From: Monoplex corrugatus
Taxonomy: Eukaryota; Mollusca; Gastropoda; Littorinimorpha; Ranellidae
Assembly: GCA_030674185.1 (NCBI GenBank)
Contig: CM060305.1
Location: 166,228,758-166,292,757 of the forward strand
Direction: 5' to 3'
DNA: 64,000 nucleotides
Shown here: in pieces, positions 12,946 to 24,003 of the stretch
How the letters are laid out: every line of letters starts with the position of its first letter
Position numbering within the stretch: position 1 is the stretch's first letter
Made by a program: the position numbers and the translations under genes
The notes under the pieces: generated by a model
The model's input: the letters and a program-made list of their open reading frames with translations, nothing else
The model's database searches: none
Told to the model about the DNA's origin: nothing

Positions 12946-14446
12946 TGTGTGTTCATACAAATCTGATTAGTACAGGAAGTTCTTCACAAATTGTTTTTTC
13001 AACTGTTTAGGGATGGGATAGGTTGTCCTAATTTTTGTTTTTCTTTTTCTTCATTTTTTTATTTAACCTGGGATGAAATACCAACACTCTGATTTCCAAT
13101 TCTAATATATTTTTACGCTTATGTCTAAGACAGTCCGCAAAAAAGGTGAATTTTTTCTTTCTGAGATTTCTCTGCACACATGCAGTATACACTTATGTCA
13201 AAAACCTGAAAATTGGTGGACAGTTGAAAATCTGACAACGCCTCAGAAAGCACAATGGTGATCTGTCATGTATGTGCCATTTTTTCTTCCAAACAGTGTG
13301 CATGCAGTTTATCATGTGCAAATTTCAATGAAAATCCATGTCCAGTTCCTAGAACATTTCTTTTTGCATTTGAACAGAAGAATTGGTGCAAATATCTTGT
13401 CCAAATGTCAGACTAACCATTTTGCATGAACCTGTGAAAAAGATATTTCAGAGTGTGCTAACCTTCACTTTTGTTAGCTTTTTATGTTTCTGTTTAATGG
13501 TCTAATCTCTAGGAAAAAAATAAGGACTAGATTGTCTATGTAGGGTTGTCATGTGTGCATGCTGAATAATACTTTGTCTTGAAAACTAGAAATAGAGGGT
13601 TAGTGTGTAAACAGAGAAATGCTCACAAGCTAAATTGCTGGTGTATCACTCTGTTCATGTTTTTGATGGAGTGTAAATTTAGTTTCTTGTGTAAATTTAG
13701 TTTCTGGTGTAAACAATTTCAAAGAAACTTTCTGTTGACTGACTTTTTCTTTGGATTTGGACACCACAAGATTTGGAATAAACTTCTTGACATGACAGCA
13801 TAATTATGAATGGTTGTCTGATTTCAAGCAAAAAAATGGAAAGAATTGCTTTCAATTGACAGATGTTCCTTCAATCCGTTCTAAGAAGAAAACAGTCTGT
13901 AATGATGAATTCATGTAGGAAAAGCACATGCCGATGAGAAAGTGTTCTTTCCGAGAGAGGTTTTCATCCAAAATGTTAAAACTGATCATTTTCAAGGACT
14001 ATTTACTGAAAAACAAACCAAAACAAAATACAGTGATCCCCACCCTCCTACATTTCTTTTGCGTTTTACATGGCTATTTAATAGGATGGTTTGTAGAAAA
14101 GAACAAAAAAAGGAAGAATGTAGTAAGATGGTGTTTCGTGCAATGCAATGCTTTGACCTTTGCACCTGTGGTCATCTAATCAGACAGTATAATGTGTATC
14201 AGCCAAGATAGCTAATATGCAACTCCATGGTGCTAATGGCAGCACAACACCAAGACGCCTGCAGGAAGTTCCTCTAAATTGCCATAGGTCTAGAAGTTTA
14301 CCATTAGCCTTGCTGATATCCTAGGGAAAAATGAGCAATGGAAAGATTCCATCAAGCAAGCTGACTACATTGAGTTAATAATGTAGTTTTGCAACAGCCT
14401 GTGGACTGAAGTAAGCTACAGTCAGTTGTATGCCATTATGGTCAGC

Positions 14447-14576
14447 TATATAATATAATAATAATAATAATTACAATATTTATATAGCGCAAAATCTTGA
14501 TAAAATCAAATCTAAGCGCTGAAACACACACACACGCACGCACAAACACGCACGCACGCACGCACACACACGCACC

Positions 14577-14645
<69 letters not shown>

Positions 14646-17139
14646 CTATAAATGGGGAGAAAGAATAAAAACAATGGAAAATTATAGAGAGCATATTATA
14701 TACAATTATATATTGCAATGTGATTCCCCTCCGAGTGGAGACAGGCTGCAGAGGGGATTGAGTGAGGTCAGGATTTTATGCAGAGGAGAAAAGGTGAGTT
14801 TTGAGAGCGGACTTGAAGTAGACAAAAGTAGGTTGCTGACGGACTGAGAGAGGAAGTTCGTTCCAGGAGAGCGGACCAGAAACAGAGAAGGCTCGTGGAC
14901 CATAGGTATTGAGCTTAGTGCGTGGAAAGCGAAAAGTCAGAGGATCGGAGGGAGAGCGGAGGGTACGTGAGGGAACATAGATCTCAAGTAGGCTTGACAG
15001 GTAATCGGGGGCTGCGTTATTGAGGCTTTTGTAGCACATGGTGTCTAGTTTGTACTGTATGCGCTTTGATACAGAGAGCCAGTGAAGTTGTGCCAGGAGA
15101 GGAGATATGTGGTCAGCTTTTTTCTTTTTGAGTACAAGGCGTGCAGCATTGTTTTGAATGCGCTGTAGGATGTGAGTGGTGGAGGCAGGAAGACCAGACA
15201 GGAGTGAATTGCAATAGTCAATGCGAGACATTATGAAGGAGAGGACGAGTTTTGCAGTTGTTTCGACAGAGAGATACTTCCTGATCAGGCTTATACGATG
15301 GAGGTGATAGTAGCAAGATCTGGCAGTTTGAGAAACAAAGTTGCTCATGGAGAGGGTAGAGTCAATGCAGACACCAAGGTTTTTAGCTGAATCAGAAATT
15401 GGGACTGATGTGTTACATAATGGGAGAGAAAGAGGAGGCAGCTGAGAAAGTTTCTGACGGGTGCCAATGAGGATAGCTTCTGTCTTGTCATCATTTAGCT
15501 GAAGTTTGTTGTATGTCATCCAATTTTTGATGTCCGAGTAACACTCAGTGGTGCGAGTCAGGAGGCGCTGTATATTGTCAGGTGAGTCACTGTCTTGAAG
15601 TTGGGTGTCATCAGCATAGAAGTGGTGTTTTATAGAGTGGGAGTTGATGATGGTGGACAGGGGGGAGGTGTAAAGAGTGAAAAGAACAGGGCCAAGGACA
15701 GATCCTTGTGGAACACCACAGGTCAGGTATGCAGGTTGAGAGTAAGTGCCATTGATGAGAACAGTTTGTTTTCTGTTTGATAGATAAGAAGTGAACCAGG
15801 AGAGAGCAATGTCAGAGATGCCAAAAGTATGATGAAGTCTAGAAAGGAGAATACCATGATCAATGGTATCAAAGGCTGCAGACAGATCAAGGAGTGTGAG
15901 GAGAGAGACTTTGCCAGTATCAGTTGCAAGGAGGAGATTGTTGAGAATGTGTAGCAAGGCAGTTTCAGTGCTATGGCACTGGCGGTAGGCTGACTGGAAA
16001 GGATTGAGGAGATTGTTGGCAGACAGGTGAGAGTTCAATTGGTTGAGGACAACTTTTTCAAGCAGTTTTGACAAGAAAGAGAGATTAGAGATAGGCCGGT
16101 AATTTTTCAGTTCATTTGGGTCTAAATTGTATTTCTTGAGGAGAGGGTGAACAATAGCAGACTTGAAAGAATCTGGGACAGTTCCAGTTTGGAGAGAAGT
16201 GTTGATGATGTCAGTGATGAATGGGAGGAGCATAGGGAGACAGTCAGAGTAGAGAGAACCTGGAAGAGGATCCAGTTCGCAGGTTTTGAACGACATGGAT
16301 CTGATTGTGTTGAGAATTTCTTCTTGTGAGACTGGGGTAAGAGTAGTAAGAGGTGTGCCAGAGAAGGAAGGGTCAGGTGGGCATGGTTGACAGGGTGTCC
16401 TGTCGAGCCTGTCACGAAGAGTTTGTATTTTGGTGGTGAAATACTTGGAGAATACAGATGGGAGTTCTTCATTTGTGTGTTTTGTTGGGAGAGGTAAATC
16501 TTTTCGTGTGCCAAGGAGATGATTCATGGTTGTAAAGAGTTCTTTTGAAGAAGAGGCATTCAGGATTTTGGTTTGGAAATAGTTTGTTTTTGCAGATGCA
16601 ATGAGGGTGGATACTTTTGTTTTAGAGGCTTGGAAAAGTTGCCTATGTACAGTGAGTTTGGATTTGCGCCAGCGGCGCTCTGCTCTGCGGCGGGCACGTT
16701 TTGCACAGGCAATCTCATGAGTGAGCCAGGGGGTAGGGGGGCGGTCAGGTAAAAGACGGGTTGTGGCTGGAGCATGAGTGTCCAGAAGATGGTGGAGAGT
16801 AGTGTAGAATTCATCGGCAAGGTTATGTGACTTTTCAGAAAGGAGACGGAAGGCATCAGATGAAAATGTGGAGAGGTCGATAGATTTGAGATTGCGTCGA
16901 GTCACTGTGCGCATGGTACGGGAAGGAGGAGGAATGTCAAGAGAACAGAGAATTGCAGAGTGGTCAGATGGAAGGGCTGAAGTTAGACGGGTAGAAAGAA
17001 CTAAGCAGTTATCAGTAGCTGAATTGTGGTGATCACGAGAAATGATCCAGTCAAGAATGCGACCTTTTTGATGGGTTGGTTCAGAAATGTGTTGAGTCAT
17101 ATTGTGATTGGACAGAGAGTTGATGATATGTCTTGTTGA
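14447..17139 (-). mobile_element. 5'-truncated L2-like non-LTR retrotransposon
   Basis: On the minus strand the element begins within the end of the endonuclease domain, carries the reverse transcriptase and C-terminal region, and ends in a 3' UTR of about 330 bp. That UTR holds a (CA)n/(CG CA)n stretch at about 14524-14643, a TATATAGCGC motif and a terminal (ATT)n tail at 14447-14472. Compared with intact units, a few bases of the target (CAGCTACAG) were lost and I see no clear target duplication. The same family occurs on plus at 39840-41847 and as a fragment at 54595-55668. Confidence 0.85.
14776..17100 (-). CDS. L2-like LINE reverse transcriptase, 774 aa (N-terminally truncated)
   Basis: The first 60 residues are the C-terminal part of the endonuclease domain, recognisable by PSDHSAIL. 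The rest of the endonuclease is missing, so the ATG at 17100 is probably internal. The reverse transcriptase has NYRPISNLSFLSKLLEK, the QSAYR block, LLDLSAAFDTIDH, GVPQGSVLGP and the catalytic FYADDTQLQ at about residue 495. The C-terminus contains the VPSRTLRS and GPLSWNELP segments typical of L2/CR1-group proteins. The reading frame is open throughout. With most of the endonuclease absent, the copy cannot move by itself. Confidence 0.87.
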   Translation of the reverse strand: MTQHISEPTHQKGRILDWIISRDHHNSATDNCLVLSTRLTSALPSDHSAILCSLDIPPPSRTMRTVTRRNLKSIDLSTFSSDAFRLLSEKSHNLADEFYTTLHHLLDTHAPATTRLLPDRPPTPWLTHEIACAKRARRRAERRWRKSKLTVHRQLFQASKTKVSTLIASAKTNYFQTKILNASSSKELFTTMNHLLGTRKDLPLPTKHTNEELPSVFSKYFTTKIQTLRDRLDRTPCQPCPPDPSFSGTPLTTLTPVSQEEILNTIRSMSFKTCELDPLPGSLYSDCLPMLLPFITDIINTSLQTGTVPDSFKSAIVHPLLKKYNLDPNELKNYRPISNLSFLSKLLEKVVLNQLNSHLSANNLLNPFQSAYRQCHSTETALLHILNNLLLATDTGKVSLLTLLDLSAAFDTIDHGILLSRLHHTFGISDIALSWFTSYLSNRKQTVLINGTYSQPAYLTCGVPQGSVLGPVLFTLYTSPLSTIINSHSIKHHFYADDTQLQDSDSPDNIQRLLTRTTECYSDIKNWMTYNKLQLNDDKTEAILIGTRQKLSQLPPLSLPLCNTSVPISDSAKNLGVCIDSTLSMSNFVSQTARSCYYHLHRISLIRKYLSVETTAKLVLSFIMSRIDYCNSLLSGLPASTTHILQRIQNNAARLVLKKKKADHISPLLAQLHWLSVSKRIQYKLDTMCYKSLNNAAPDYLSSLLEIYVPSRTLRSPSDPLTFRFPRTKLNTYGPRAFSVSGPLSWNELPLSVRQQPTFVYFKSALKTHLFSSA

Positions 17140-17292
17140 CTAAAGTGGCTTTAGGATTTTGTTGTGACAGTGTGTCAAGCAGTGTTGTGTATAGTTGTGA
17201 GCCCATATGGCCAAGTTGAGTAGAGTAAAGAGTTGCAGGAAGAGCAAAGATGCCAATGTCAAAGTGATGTAAACTGCTCTGTTTTTGTTTTG

Positions 17293-17456
17293 CAGGGGAT
17301 AGCGCGAACGCAGTCCCCCTCACCAAAAAATTACGCACTCGAGTCACCTACATTTGAGGCGATCGCAGGTGTCAGCCCGCCCCAAGTGCAATGGACAGGC
17401 CTCACCCTGGGAGAACCCCCTTGATGATCAGGGTCTCTCCCGTGCCAGGTAAGTAT
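17293..17456 (-). ncRNA. U1: U1 snRNA copy 3 (class B) with its promoter displaced by a SINE
   Basis: This is a 164-nt copy with all U1 landmarks: 5' end AUACUUACCUG at 17456, the AUUGCAC loop, the CAAAUGU loop, Sm site AAUUUUUUGG and UUCG stem-loop IV. It is class B, with UUCUCCC pairing fully with GGGAGA in stem-loop I. One change (GACACC for GACCCC) alters the helix between stem-loops II and III. The SINE inserted 8 bp upstream of the start moves the PSE from -40 to about -304. Transcription is therefore probably lost or much reduced. The 3' box sequence (TCTGTTTTTG on plus) is retained. Confidence 0.93.
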
Positions 17457-17464
17457 GTTGCATG

Positions 17465-17717
17465 ATTGATTGATTGATTTGATTCAGTTTTACGTCAGCA
17501 CCCACCTCAGGTGATATGGCCGACGGGGATAACCATCCCAGGAAAATGGGGGCAATGGGGGACTTATCTAATCCTATACTGACACCACCAGAACAACAAT
17601 GATGCTAAGATGGGACAGTGAGAAGGCCAGATTTAATGTAGCGCACCCCGGGATTCGAACCCACAACCATTAGCATGTGAATCCGACGCTCAAACCAACT
17701 GAGCTACAGAGGCCCGC
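17465..17717 (-). mobile_element. tRNA-derived SINE between U1 and its PSE
   Basis: The 253-bp element is flanked by an exact 11-bp target duplication TATGTTGCATG (17454-17464 and 17718-17728). On the minus strand its first 78 bp are tRNA-like: an A box TAGCTCAGTTGG (17707-17696) and a B box GGTTCGAATCC (17661-17651), the internal RNA polymerase III promoter. A non-tRNA body of about 150 bp follows, then a short (ATCA)n tail next to U1. The duplicated target includes the U1 start (ATA) plus upstream bases, so the U1 5' end was kept intact. Confidence 0.92.
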
Positions 17718-17759
17718 TATGTTGCATGCTGATTAACACACACTTTTATCAGAAATTAT

Positions 17760-17779
17760 AACTGTCATTGCATGGTGCC
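17760..17779 (-). promoter_or_regulatory. Displaced PSE of U1 copy 3
   Basis: The 20-bp PSE block is unchanged but lies about 304 nt from the U1 5' end instead of 40, because of the SINE. It could still recruit SNAPc, but would then direct initiation near the second copy of the target duplication, inside or beside the SINE. Confidence 0.65.
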
Positions 17780-18282
17780 AGAGGTTTGATTGCAAAACAA
17801 TAATTAAATTTTTCGAGTTGTATATTCTATTTCATATCATGTCTTCTCAAGGCCTAAAGCTGGTACAGTTGAAGCTTTCTATATATTTTAAACTATAATT
17901 AGTTATTTTGCCGGAAATTGCTTCACAATTTATGCTCTAACAAATAACAAGCTGTCTCAGTTTGTCTACTATAAGTAGTCAGTCTGAAATCCCATTTCTA
18001 TTTTTAGAACTAGCCTCAAAAAAAGTAGTTTTTGATTACAGTGAACAACAGCAATGAAATCAATTGTTTTTCTGCAAAATCAACGCATTCCAGTTTCATG
18101 ACAAGACAAAAATCTTTCAAATGTGATATCAAATATCTTGCTGCACCAAGGAAGCTATTTACATTCAGAAAATATTCAGAAAAGGTAAATCCCATAAAGA
18201 GTATTTCCCTTTTGTGCTGACAGCCCTCCTTCCGTCTTCCTATCTGAAGAATCACTATAATCTGCTTTTTCTTGATTTCATG

Positions 18283-18364
<82 letters not shown>

Positions 18365-18453
18365 CTGCATGTGTGTGTGTGTATGTGTGTGTGTGACTGT
18401 CTCTGTGTGTATGTGTGTGTGTGTGACTGTGTGTGTGTGATTGTGTGTGTGTG

Positions 18454-18515
<62 letters not shown>

Positions 18516-18843
18516 CATACAAATCTGATTAGTACAGGAAGTTCTTCACAAATCGTTTTTTCAGCTGTTAAGGGATGGGATATAATGTCCTAATTTTTCT
18601 TTTTTTCATTTTTATTTATCCTGGGATAAAATACCAACACTCTGACCTCCAATTCTACATACTTTTTACGCTTATGTCTAAGACAGTCCGCAAAAAAGAG
18701 GAATTTTTTCTGAGATTTCTCTGCACACATACAGTATACACTACATGTCAAAAACCTGAAAACTGGCGGACAGTTGAAAATCGGACAACGCCTCAGAAAG
18801 CACAATGGTGATCTGTCACATGATCTGCTTTTTCTTGATTTCA

Positions 18844-18910
<67 letters not shown>

Positions 18911-19842
18911 CTGTGTGTGTGTGACTGTGTGTGTGTGTGTGCGTGTGCGTGTGCGTGTGCGTGTGTGTGTGCGTGTGCGTGTGTGTGTGTGTGTTCATAC
19001 AAATCTGATTAGTACAGGGAGTTCTTCACAAATTGTTTTTTCAACTGTTTAGGGATGGGATAGGTTGTCCTAATTTTTCTTTTTCTTTTTTTTTCTTTTT
19101 TATTTAACCTGGGATAAAATACCAACACACTGACCCTCGATTCTACCTAATTTTTATGCTTCTGTCTAAGACAGTCTGCAAAAAAGAGGAATTTTTTCTT
19201 TCTGAGATTTCTCTGCACACATGCAGTATACACTACATGTCAAAAACCTGAAAATTGAAGGACAGTTGAAAATCTGACAACGCCTCAGAAAGCACAATGG
19301 TGATCTGTCATGTATGTGCCATTTTTTTCTTCCAAACAGTGTACATGCAGTATATCATGTTCAAATTTCAATGAAAATCCATGTCCAGTTCCTAGAACAT
19401 TTCTTTTTGCATTTGAAAGAAGAATTGGTGCAAATATCTTGTCCAAATGTCAGACTAACCATTTTGCATGAACCTGTGAAAAAGATATTTCAGAGTGTGC
19501 TGACCTTCACTTTTGTTAGCTTTTTCATGTTTCTGTTTAATGGTCTAATCTCTAGGAAAAAAATAAGGATAGATTGTCTATGTAGGGTTGTCATGTGTGC
19601 ATGCTGAATAATACTTTTCTTGAAAACTAGAAATAGAGGGTTAGTGTGTAAACAGAGAAATGCTCACAAGCTAAATTGCTGGTGTATCACTCTGTTCATG
19701 TTTTTGATGGAGTGTAAATTTAGTTTCTTGTGTAAATTAGTTTCTTGTGTAAACAATTTCAAAGAAACTTTCTGTTGACTGACTTTTTCTTTGGATTTGG
19801 ACACCACAAGATTTGGAATAAACTTCTTGACATGACAGCATA

Positions 19843-21430
19843 CAAAACAAGTGTGACTGCCCGCGCCCAAGCAGACAGGAACCAGAAGAACAAGAAAACC
19901 AATATAAGCGCGTATCCAACAAAACAAAACAAAACAAGCGCAAATTTTCGGCCAACTAGCCTTTGTCAAGCGCAAACGCACGGTCACAAACAGATCACAA
20001 ACACCAAACAATGGATAATAAAAACGGGACTAAAAACTTCCCTGCTGCCTCGTCCAGTGGGTAAGAAGGGGACCAAATGGAATGTCCATGTCTTCATGAG
20101 CAGTAGTGAGAAGTGGGGAGAGGGGAGGCAACTATGATGTCAAAAGAGAAGTGAGATGAGTTCTGCAATTTTGAGAAGTGGCCATGCTATATCGGTATAG
20201 TCCTGTTCTGAAGAAGGCACAGGGCAAGAGCCAAAAGGTAAGGGAGTAGATTGTGCCCAGTGCCATGAATCTGGTAGGCCTGGGAACAGGAAGCAACATG
20301 AAACAGCATGTCTGAATTCTGTTGCGCAATGGATTACTTATGGTTTGTCATCAAGACCATATGGTTTGCGTGTTCCAAGTTTATTTATGAGATGGGATTC
20401 TCTGTCTTTCCTGTCTATGGTGCTGTTATTGTACAGAAGCCACAGACCTTTCACTTTGATGTCATTGATTGAGTGGTCTGATTGGTTGAAGTGATTGGGG
20501 ATAGTTTTATCCCTTTGGTGGCGGATATCAGCCAAGTGTTCTTTGAAACGTGTGTCAAGGGTGCGTCCAGTTTCACCAATATACAGTTGGGAACATTTAG
20601 AGCAGCTGATCAAGTAGACAATGTTATAAGTTTGACAGTTGAAATGTTTTGTAATTCTCATATGAGATTTGGGGCCTTTGACTGTGGTGGCCGTGCACAA
20701 GAAAGGACATGTCTTGCATTTAGGTTTGTTGCATGGAGAGGTTCCCAGAGGTTGGCCGACTGGTTTGCTGAGATTTGAATGCACCAGCAAGTCGCGGAGA
20801 TTTGTGTCTCTCTTGTAGACGATCAAAGGGCGCTGGTCAAAGGTTTCACCTGTAGTGGGTCTGGATCGCAGAATGTTCCAGTTGGACAAGATGATCCTTT
20901 TTACGAGGTACATGGACGGGTGGTAAACTAGACTGAGGACTGGCCGATCCTCTGTGGCAGCTTTGGGCTTCGAATGGAGGGCATTTGGCCGAGAGACAGA
21001 GTTGACTTTTTTCCAGGCTTCATTGATGACCTCGAGTGGGTAATGTCTGCGCAGGAAAAATCTAGTCATTTCATCTGCTTTGCCCTGGAAATCGTCTTCG
21101 TCTGAGCAGAGGCATCGTAGTCTCAAGAACTGCGAGTAGGGAATGCTGTTTCTGGTGTTGGAAGTGTGAGATGATTGATAGTCCAGGTAGGAATGTGAGT
21201 CTATAGGTTCGTAGTGGACTGTAGTGACTAGTTGTTCAGATAGAAGGGAAACTTTGATATCAAGAAATCATATAGATGTGTTTGAAATTTCATATGTGAA
21301 CTTGATGGATGGGTGAAACATTTGGACGTAATGGATGAATTGCAAAAGTTGGTCATGATCGAGAAATGTCATGCCAATGCAATCATCTATGTATCTTTTG
21401 TAAATTTCAGGTTTGGGTTTCTTGTATTGT
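19843..21430 (-). mobile_element. 5'-truncated Penelope-like element (PLE)
   Basis: The 1,588-bp insert is flanked by a 10-bp duplication TGACAGCATA (19833-19842 and 21431-21440). On the minus strand it encodes the end of a reverse transcriptase with YIDD and, further on, a GIY-YIG endonuclease; this pairing defines Penelope-like elements. About 495 bp of non-coding sequence follows the ORF (19843-20337). The upstream part of the reverse transcriptase is absent. Confidence 0.9.
20338..21430 (-). pseudogene. Penelope-like RT/GIY-YIG endonuclease, partial, one in-frame stop
   Basis: The frame enters at the element's 5' end with the RT C motif KRYIDDCIG, then meets one stop codon (before FLDIKVSL) and stays open from 21126 to the end at 20338. 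The downstream 262 aa include the RLRCLCS connector, a Cys cluster (CNKPKCKTCPF), and the GIY-YIG core as YLISCSKCSQLYIGETGR followed by RFKEHL and a DHSIND block. In family members these supply strand copying and target cleavage. The truncation and the stop make this copy dead. Confidence 0.88.
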
Positions 21431-22029
21431 TGACAGCATAATTATGAATGGTTGTCTGATTTCAAGCAAAAAAATGGAAAGAATTGCTTTCAATTGACAG
21501 ATGTTCCTTCAATCTGTTCTAAGAAGAAAACAGTCTGTAATGATGAATTCATGTAGGAAAAGCACATGCCGATGAGAAAGTGTTCTTTCCGAGAGAGGTT
21601 TTCATCCAAAATGTTAAAACTGATCATTTTCAAGGACTATTTACTGAAAAACAAACCAAAACAAAATACAGTGATCCCCACCCTCCTACATTTCTTTTGC
21701 GTTTTACATGGCTATTTAATAGGATGGTTTGTAGAAAAGAACAAAAAAAGGAAGAATGTAGTAAGATGGTGTTTCATGCAATGCAATGCTTTGACCTTTT
21801 GCGCCTGTGGTCATCTAATCAGACAGTATACTGTGTATCAGCCAAGACAGCTAATATGCAACTCCATGGTGCTAATGGCAGCACAACACCAAGATGCCTG
21901 CAGGAAGTTCCTCTAAACTGTCATAGGTCTGGAAGTTTACCATTAGCCTTGCTGATATCCTACGGAAAATGAGCAATGTGAAAGATTCCATCAAGCAAGC
22001 TGACTACATTGAGTTAATAATGTAGTTTT

Positions 22030-22192
22030 GGGGATAGCGCGAACGCAGTCCCCCTCATCAAAAAAATTACACACTCGAGTCACATACATTTGAGGCAATC
22101 GCAGGGGTCAGCCCGCCCCAAGTGCAATGGACAGGCCTCGCCCTGGGAGAACCCCCTTGATGATCAGGGTCTCTCCCGTGCCAGGTAAGTAT
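22030..22192 (-). ncRNA. U1: U1 snRNA copy 4 (class B), 3' flank deleted
   Basis: The 5' end AUACUUACCUG (22192), stem-loop I (class B), the AUUGCAC loop and stem-loop IV are present. The final CA of plus-strand CAGGGG and the whole 3' box are gone through a 224-bp deletion with TTTTG microhomology. The Sm site has one extra U and lost GG (AAUUUUUUUGAU instead of AAUUUUUUGGU). The PSE is at normal spacing (22232-22251), but a piggyBac begins 172 bp upstream of the start. This copy probably makes no stable U1. Confidence 0.9.
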
Positions 22193-22497
22193 GTTGCATG
22201 TTGATTAACGCACACTTTTATCAGAAATTATAACTGTCATTGCATGGTGCCAGAGGTTTGATTGCAAAACAATTATTAAGTTTTTCGATTTCTATATTCT
22301 ATTTCATATCATGTCTTCTCAAGGCCTAAAGCTGGTACATTTGAAGCTTTCTATATATTTTTACCCTCTAGAGCCTGAAAGTACTTCTAGACTTAGGAAA
22401 ATTATTTTTTTATGAAAAAACAACATTAGATACAACAAAGAAACACATTTTTGGTGTTATTTTTAATTAAAATGAAAAAATGACAAAGTTAGAAAAA

Positions 22498-22559
22498 TTA
22501 TCATATATGATAAGAGCGGCGTTTTGCGGTACCAAGACCGATCTTATCATATATGATAA
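22498..22559. repeat. Left subterminal palindromes of the piggyBac
   Basis: The perfect 16-bp palindrome TTATCATATATGATAA occurs at 22498-22513 and again at 22544-22559. Related copies with substitutions sit at the other end of the element, so the two ends carry matching subterminal inverted repeats, probable transposase-binding sites. Confidence 0.8.
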
Positions 22560-22659
22560 ATTGTCTCTGGAACAGCAGTTCATTGCAGGTTTATTCAGCT
22601 AATTGTTTTCAAATTTCTAATCAATGCAGTTCATTTCTGTTCAAGCGTTTTTTGTGCTA

Positions 22660-23741
22660 GATTTCATAGTTATTTGAGCAGATGGAACTCCGCAAAGCAG
22701 TTTCTGTCCTTGTTGAAGCAAAGGTTCACTTTGCACTTTGGGCAGAAGACGTAGGTCAGGCTCTAGCAGTTCCTGTTTTAGCACGATGTCCTGGCGCTGT
22801 TCCATTGGGCCAGGTGGCAACACCATCCAGACGGACATCAGGGGTGGGAACAGACTGTCTGGCAATCTTGGCTGGAGGTGGTGACGTCACACAGCCACTC
22901 GGTCGACCGACTGCATTTTTGTCAGCACCAGGGCATCAGCAATCTGGCTCTGAAAGATGCTGAGCTTTACTGGCTTGAGGTTCAGCAGCGTGTAGTGCCT
23001 CTTGTTCCACAGCCAGCTGTAAACAACAGCAACTGAGATGGTGTGATAGAAAATGTACATGTAGAAACGCGTCGACTTTAGCAGGAACTTGTAGAGGCTT
23101 GTGAGGCTGTCAAGCAGATCCACTCCACCCATAAATTTGTTGTACTCTTTGATGATGGCAGGCTGAGGAATGGTGACTTTCTGCTTCTGCTTGAGTTCTT
23201 CACAAATTGTTTTTTCAGCTGTTTAGGGATGGGATAGGTTCTCCTAATTTTTCATGATGCCTCACTTGAGGTTCCACACCCACATAGGTAGAGACAGTGT
23301 CCACAGTCTTGTTGTCAAACCAGCGCACAGCTACAGCATTCGACATCAGTTCTACCTTGACATCACAGGCTCCCTTTCCTTCTGCTTCAGCTCCTTCTCC
23401 GACTTCAGGCTGAGGCCTTTGAACCTGTTGGCTCGAAAGGTTCGACAAAGTAGATGGATTAGGCTTTCAAGGCTTGAATGACAGACAAGTTGGAAAAGAA
23501 GTTGTCAGCGAAGACTTTATAGTTCAAATCTCTCTGAAGACCACGTGTCATCTTCATGACTAATTCCCCTCCAAGACCAAGACCTAACCAGGCGTTTTCT
23601 CTGTCCATCCACTGATTCTTGATAAACCTCAAAGTCATCTCCTGGCCTCCACTCATCTCCACTGCTGTCAGAAGGGTCAAAATCACTCTGATCACCAGCA
23701 ACAAACCGGCAAACGTTTGTCACAGGAACTCGTGTTGTCAT
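22660..23741 (-). pseudogene. piggyBac transposase remnant
   Basis: Pieces of a piggyBac transposase appear in the expected order on minus but in different frames. The acidic N-terminus (SDFDPSDSSGDEW) starts near 23741. A jump near 23590 skips the middle of the catalytic domain. Then come GLGLGGELVMK and KVFADNFFSN (about 23582-23459), VRWFDNKTVDTVST (about 23345-23290), the YNKFMGGVDLLDSL block (about 23145-23100), and a C-terminal Cys-rich tail near 22865-22680. Frames change several times, and a 60-bp piece of array sequence is lodged at 23194-23253. It cannot encode an active transposase. Confidence 0.87.
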
Positions 23742-23925
23742 GCTGAAAACAGATTAAAGATCCAAACTTTACTGACTTTTCTTTACAGATTACATATAAT
23801 ATGCAATATTCTCACAGACAAACACTGAAAAAATCATTTCTGAATCAAAGGAATCATTCAAATCAACAGTCAAAGTTAGTTCTTCTACAGCTAGAAAAGG
23901 GCACTTGCGACTTTGAACGCCACTC

Positions 23926-24003
23926 TTATCATTTCTGATAAATGGCGGACGAATTGTCTTTTCCTGAAGTTTCCACAAAGACCGTTCCTATCACATATGA
24001 TAA
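23926..24003. repeat. Right subterminal palindromes of the piggyBac
   Basis: TTATCATTTCTGATAA (23926-23941) and CTATCACATATGATAA (23988-24003) are degenerate copies of the left-end palindrome. Flanking GCCACTC and AAGACCG segments also match the left end in inverted orientation. Confidence 0.75.

Larger units (their letters stand above)
11812..17954 (-). repeat. U1 array unit 3 (with L2-like LINE and SINE insertions)
   Basis: The leader is followed by (TG)n tracts at about 12139-12373 and 12704-12951, two inner blocks and the conserved block up to about 14446. An L2-like LINE interrupts it there, and the unit resumes at about 17140. U1 follows at 17293-17456, then a SINE at 17465-17717, then the displaced promoter region. 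Without the insertions the unit is about 3.2 kb. Confidence 0.87.
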
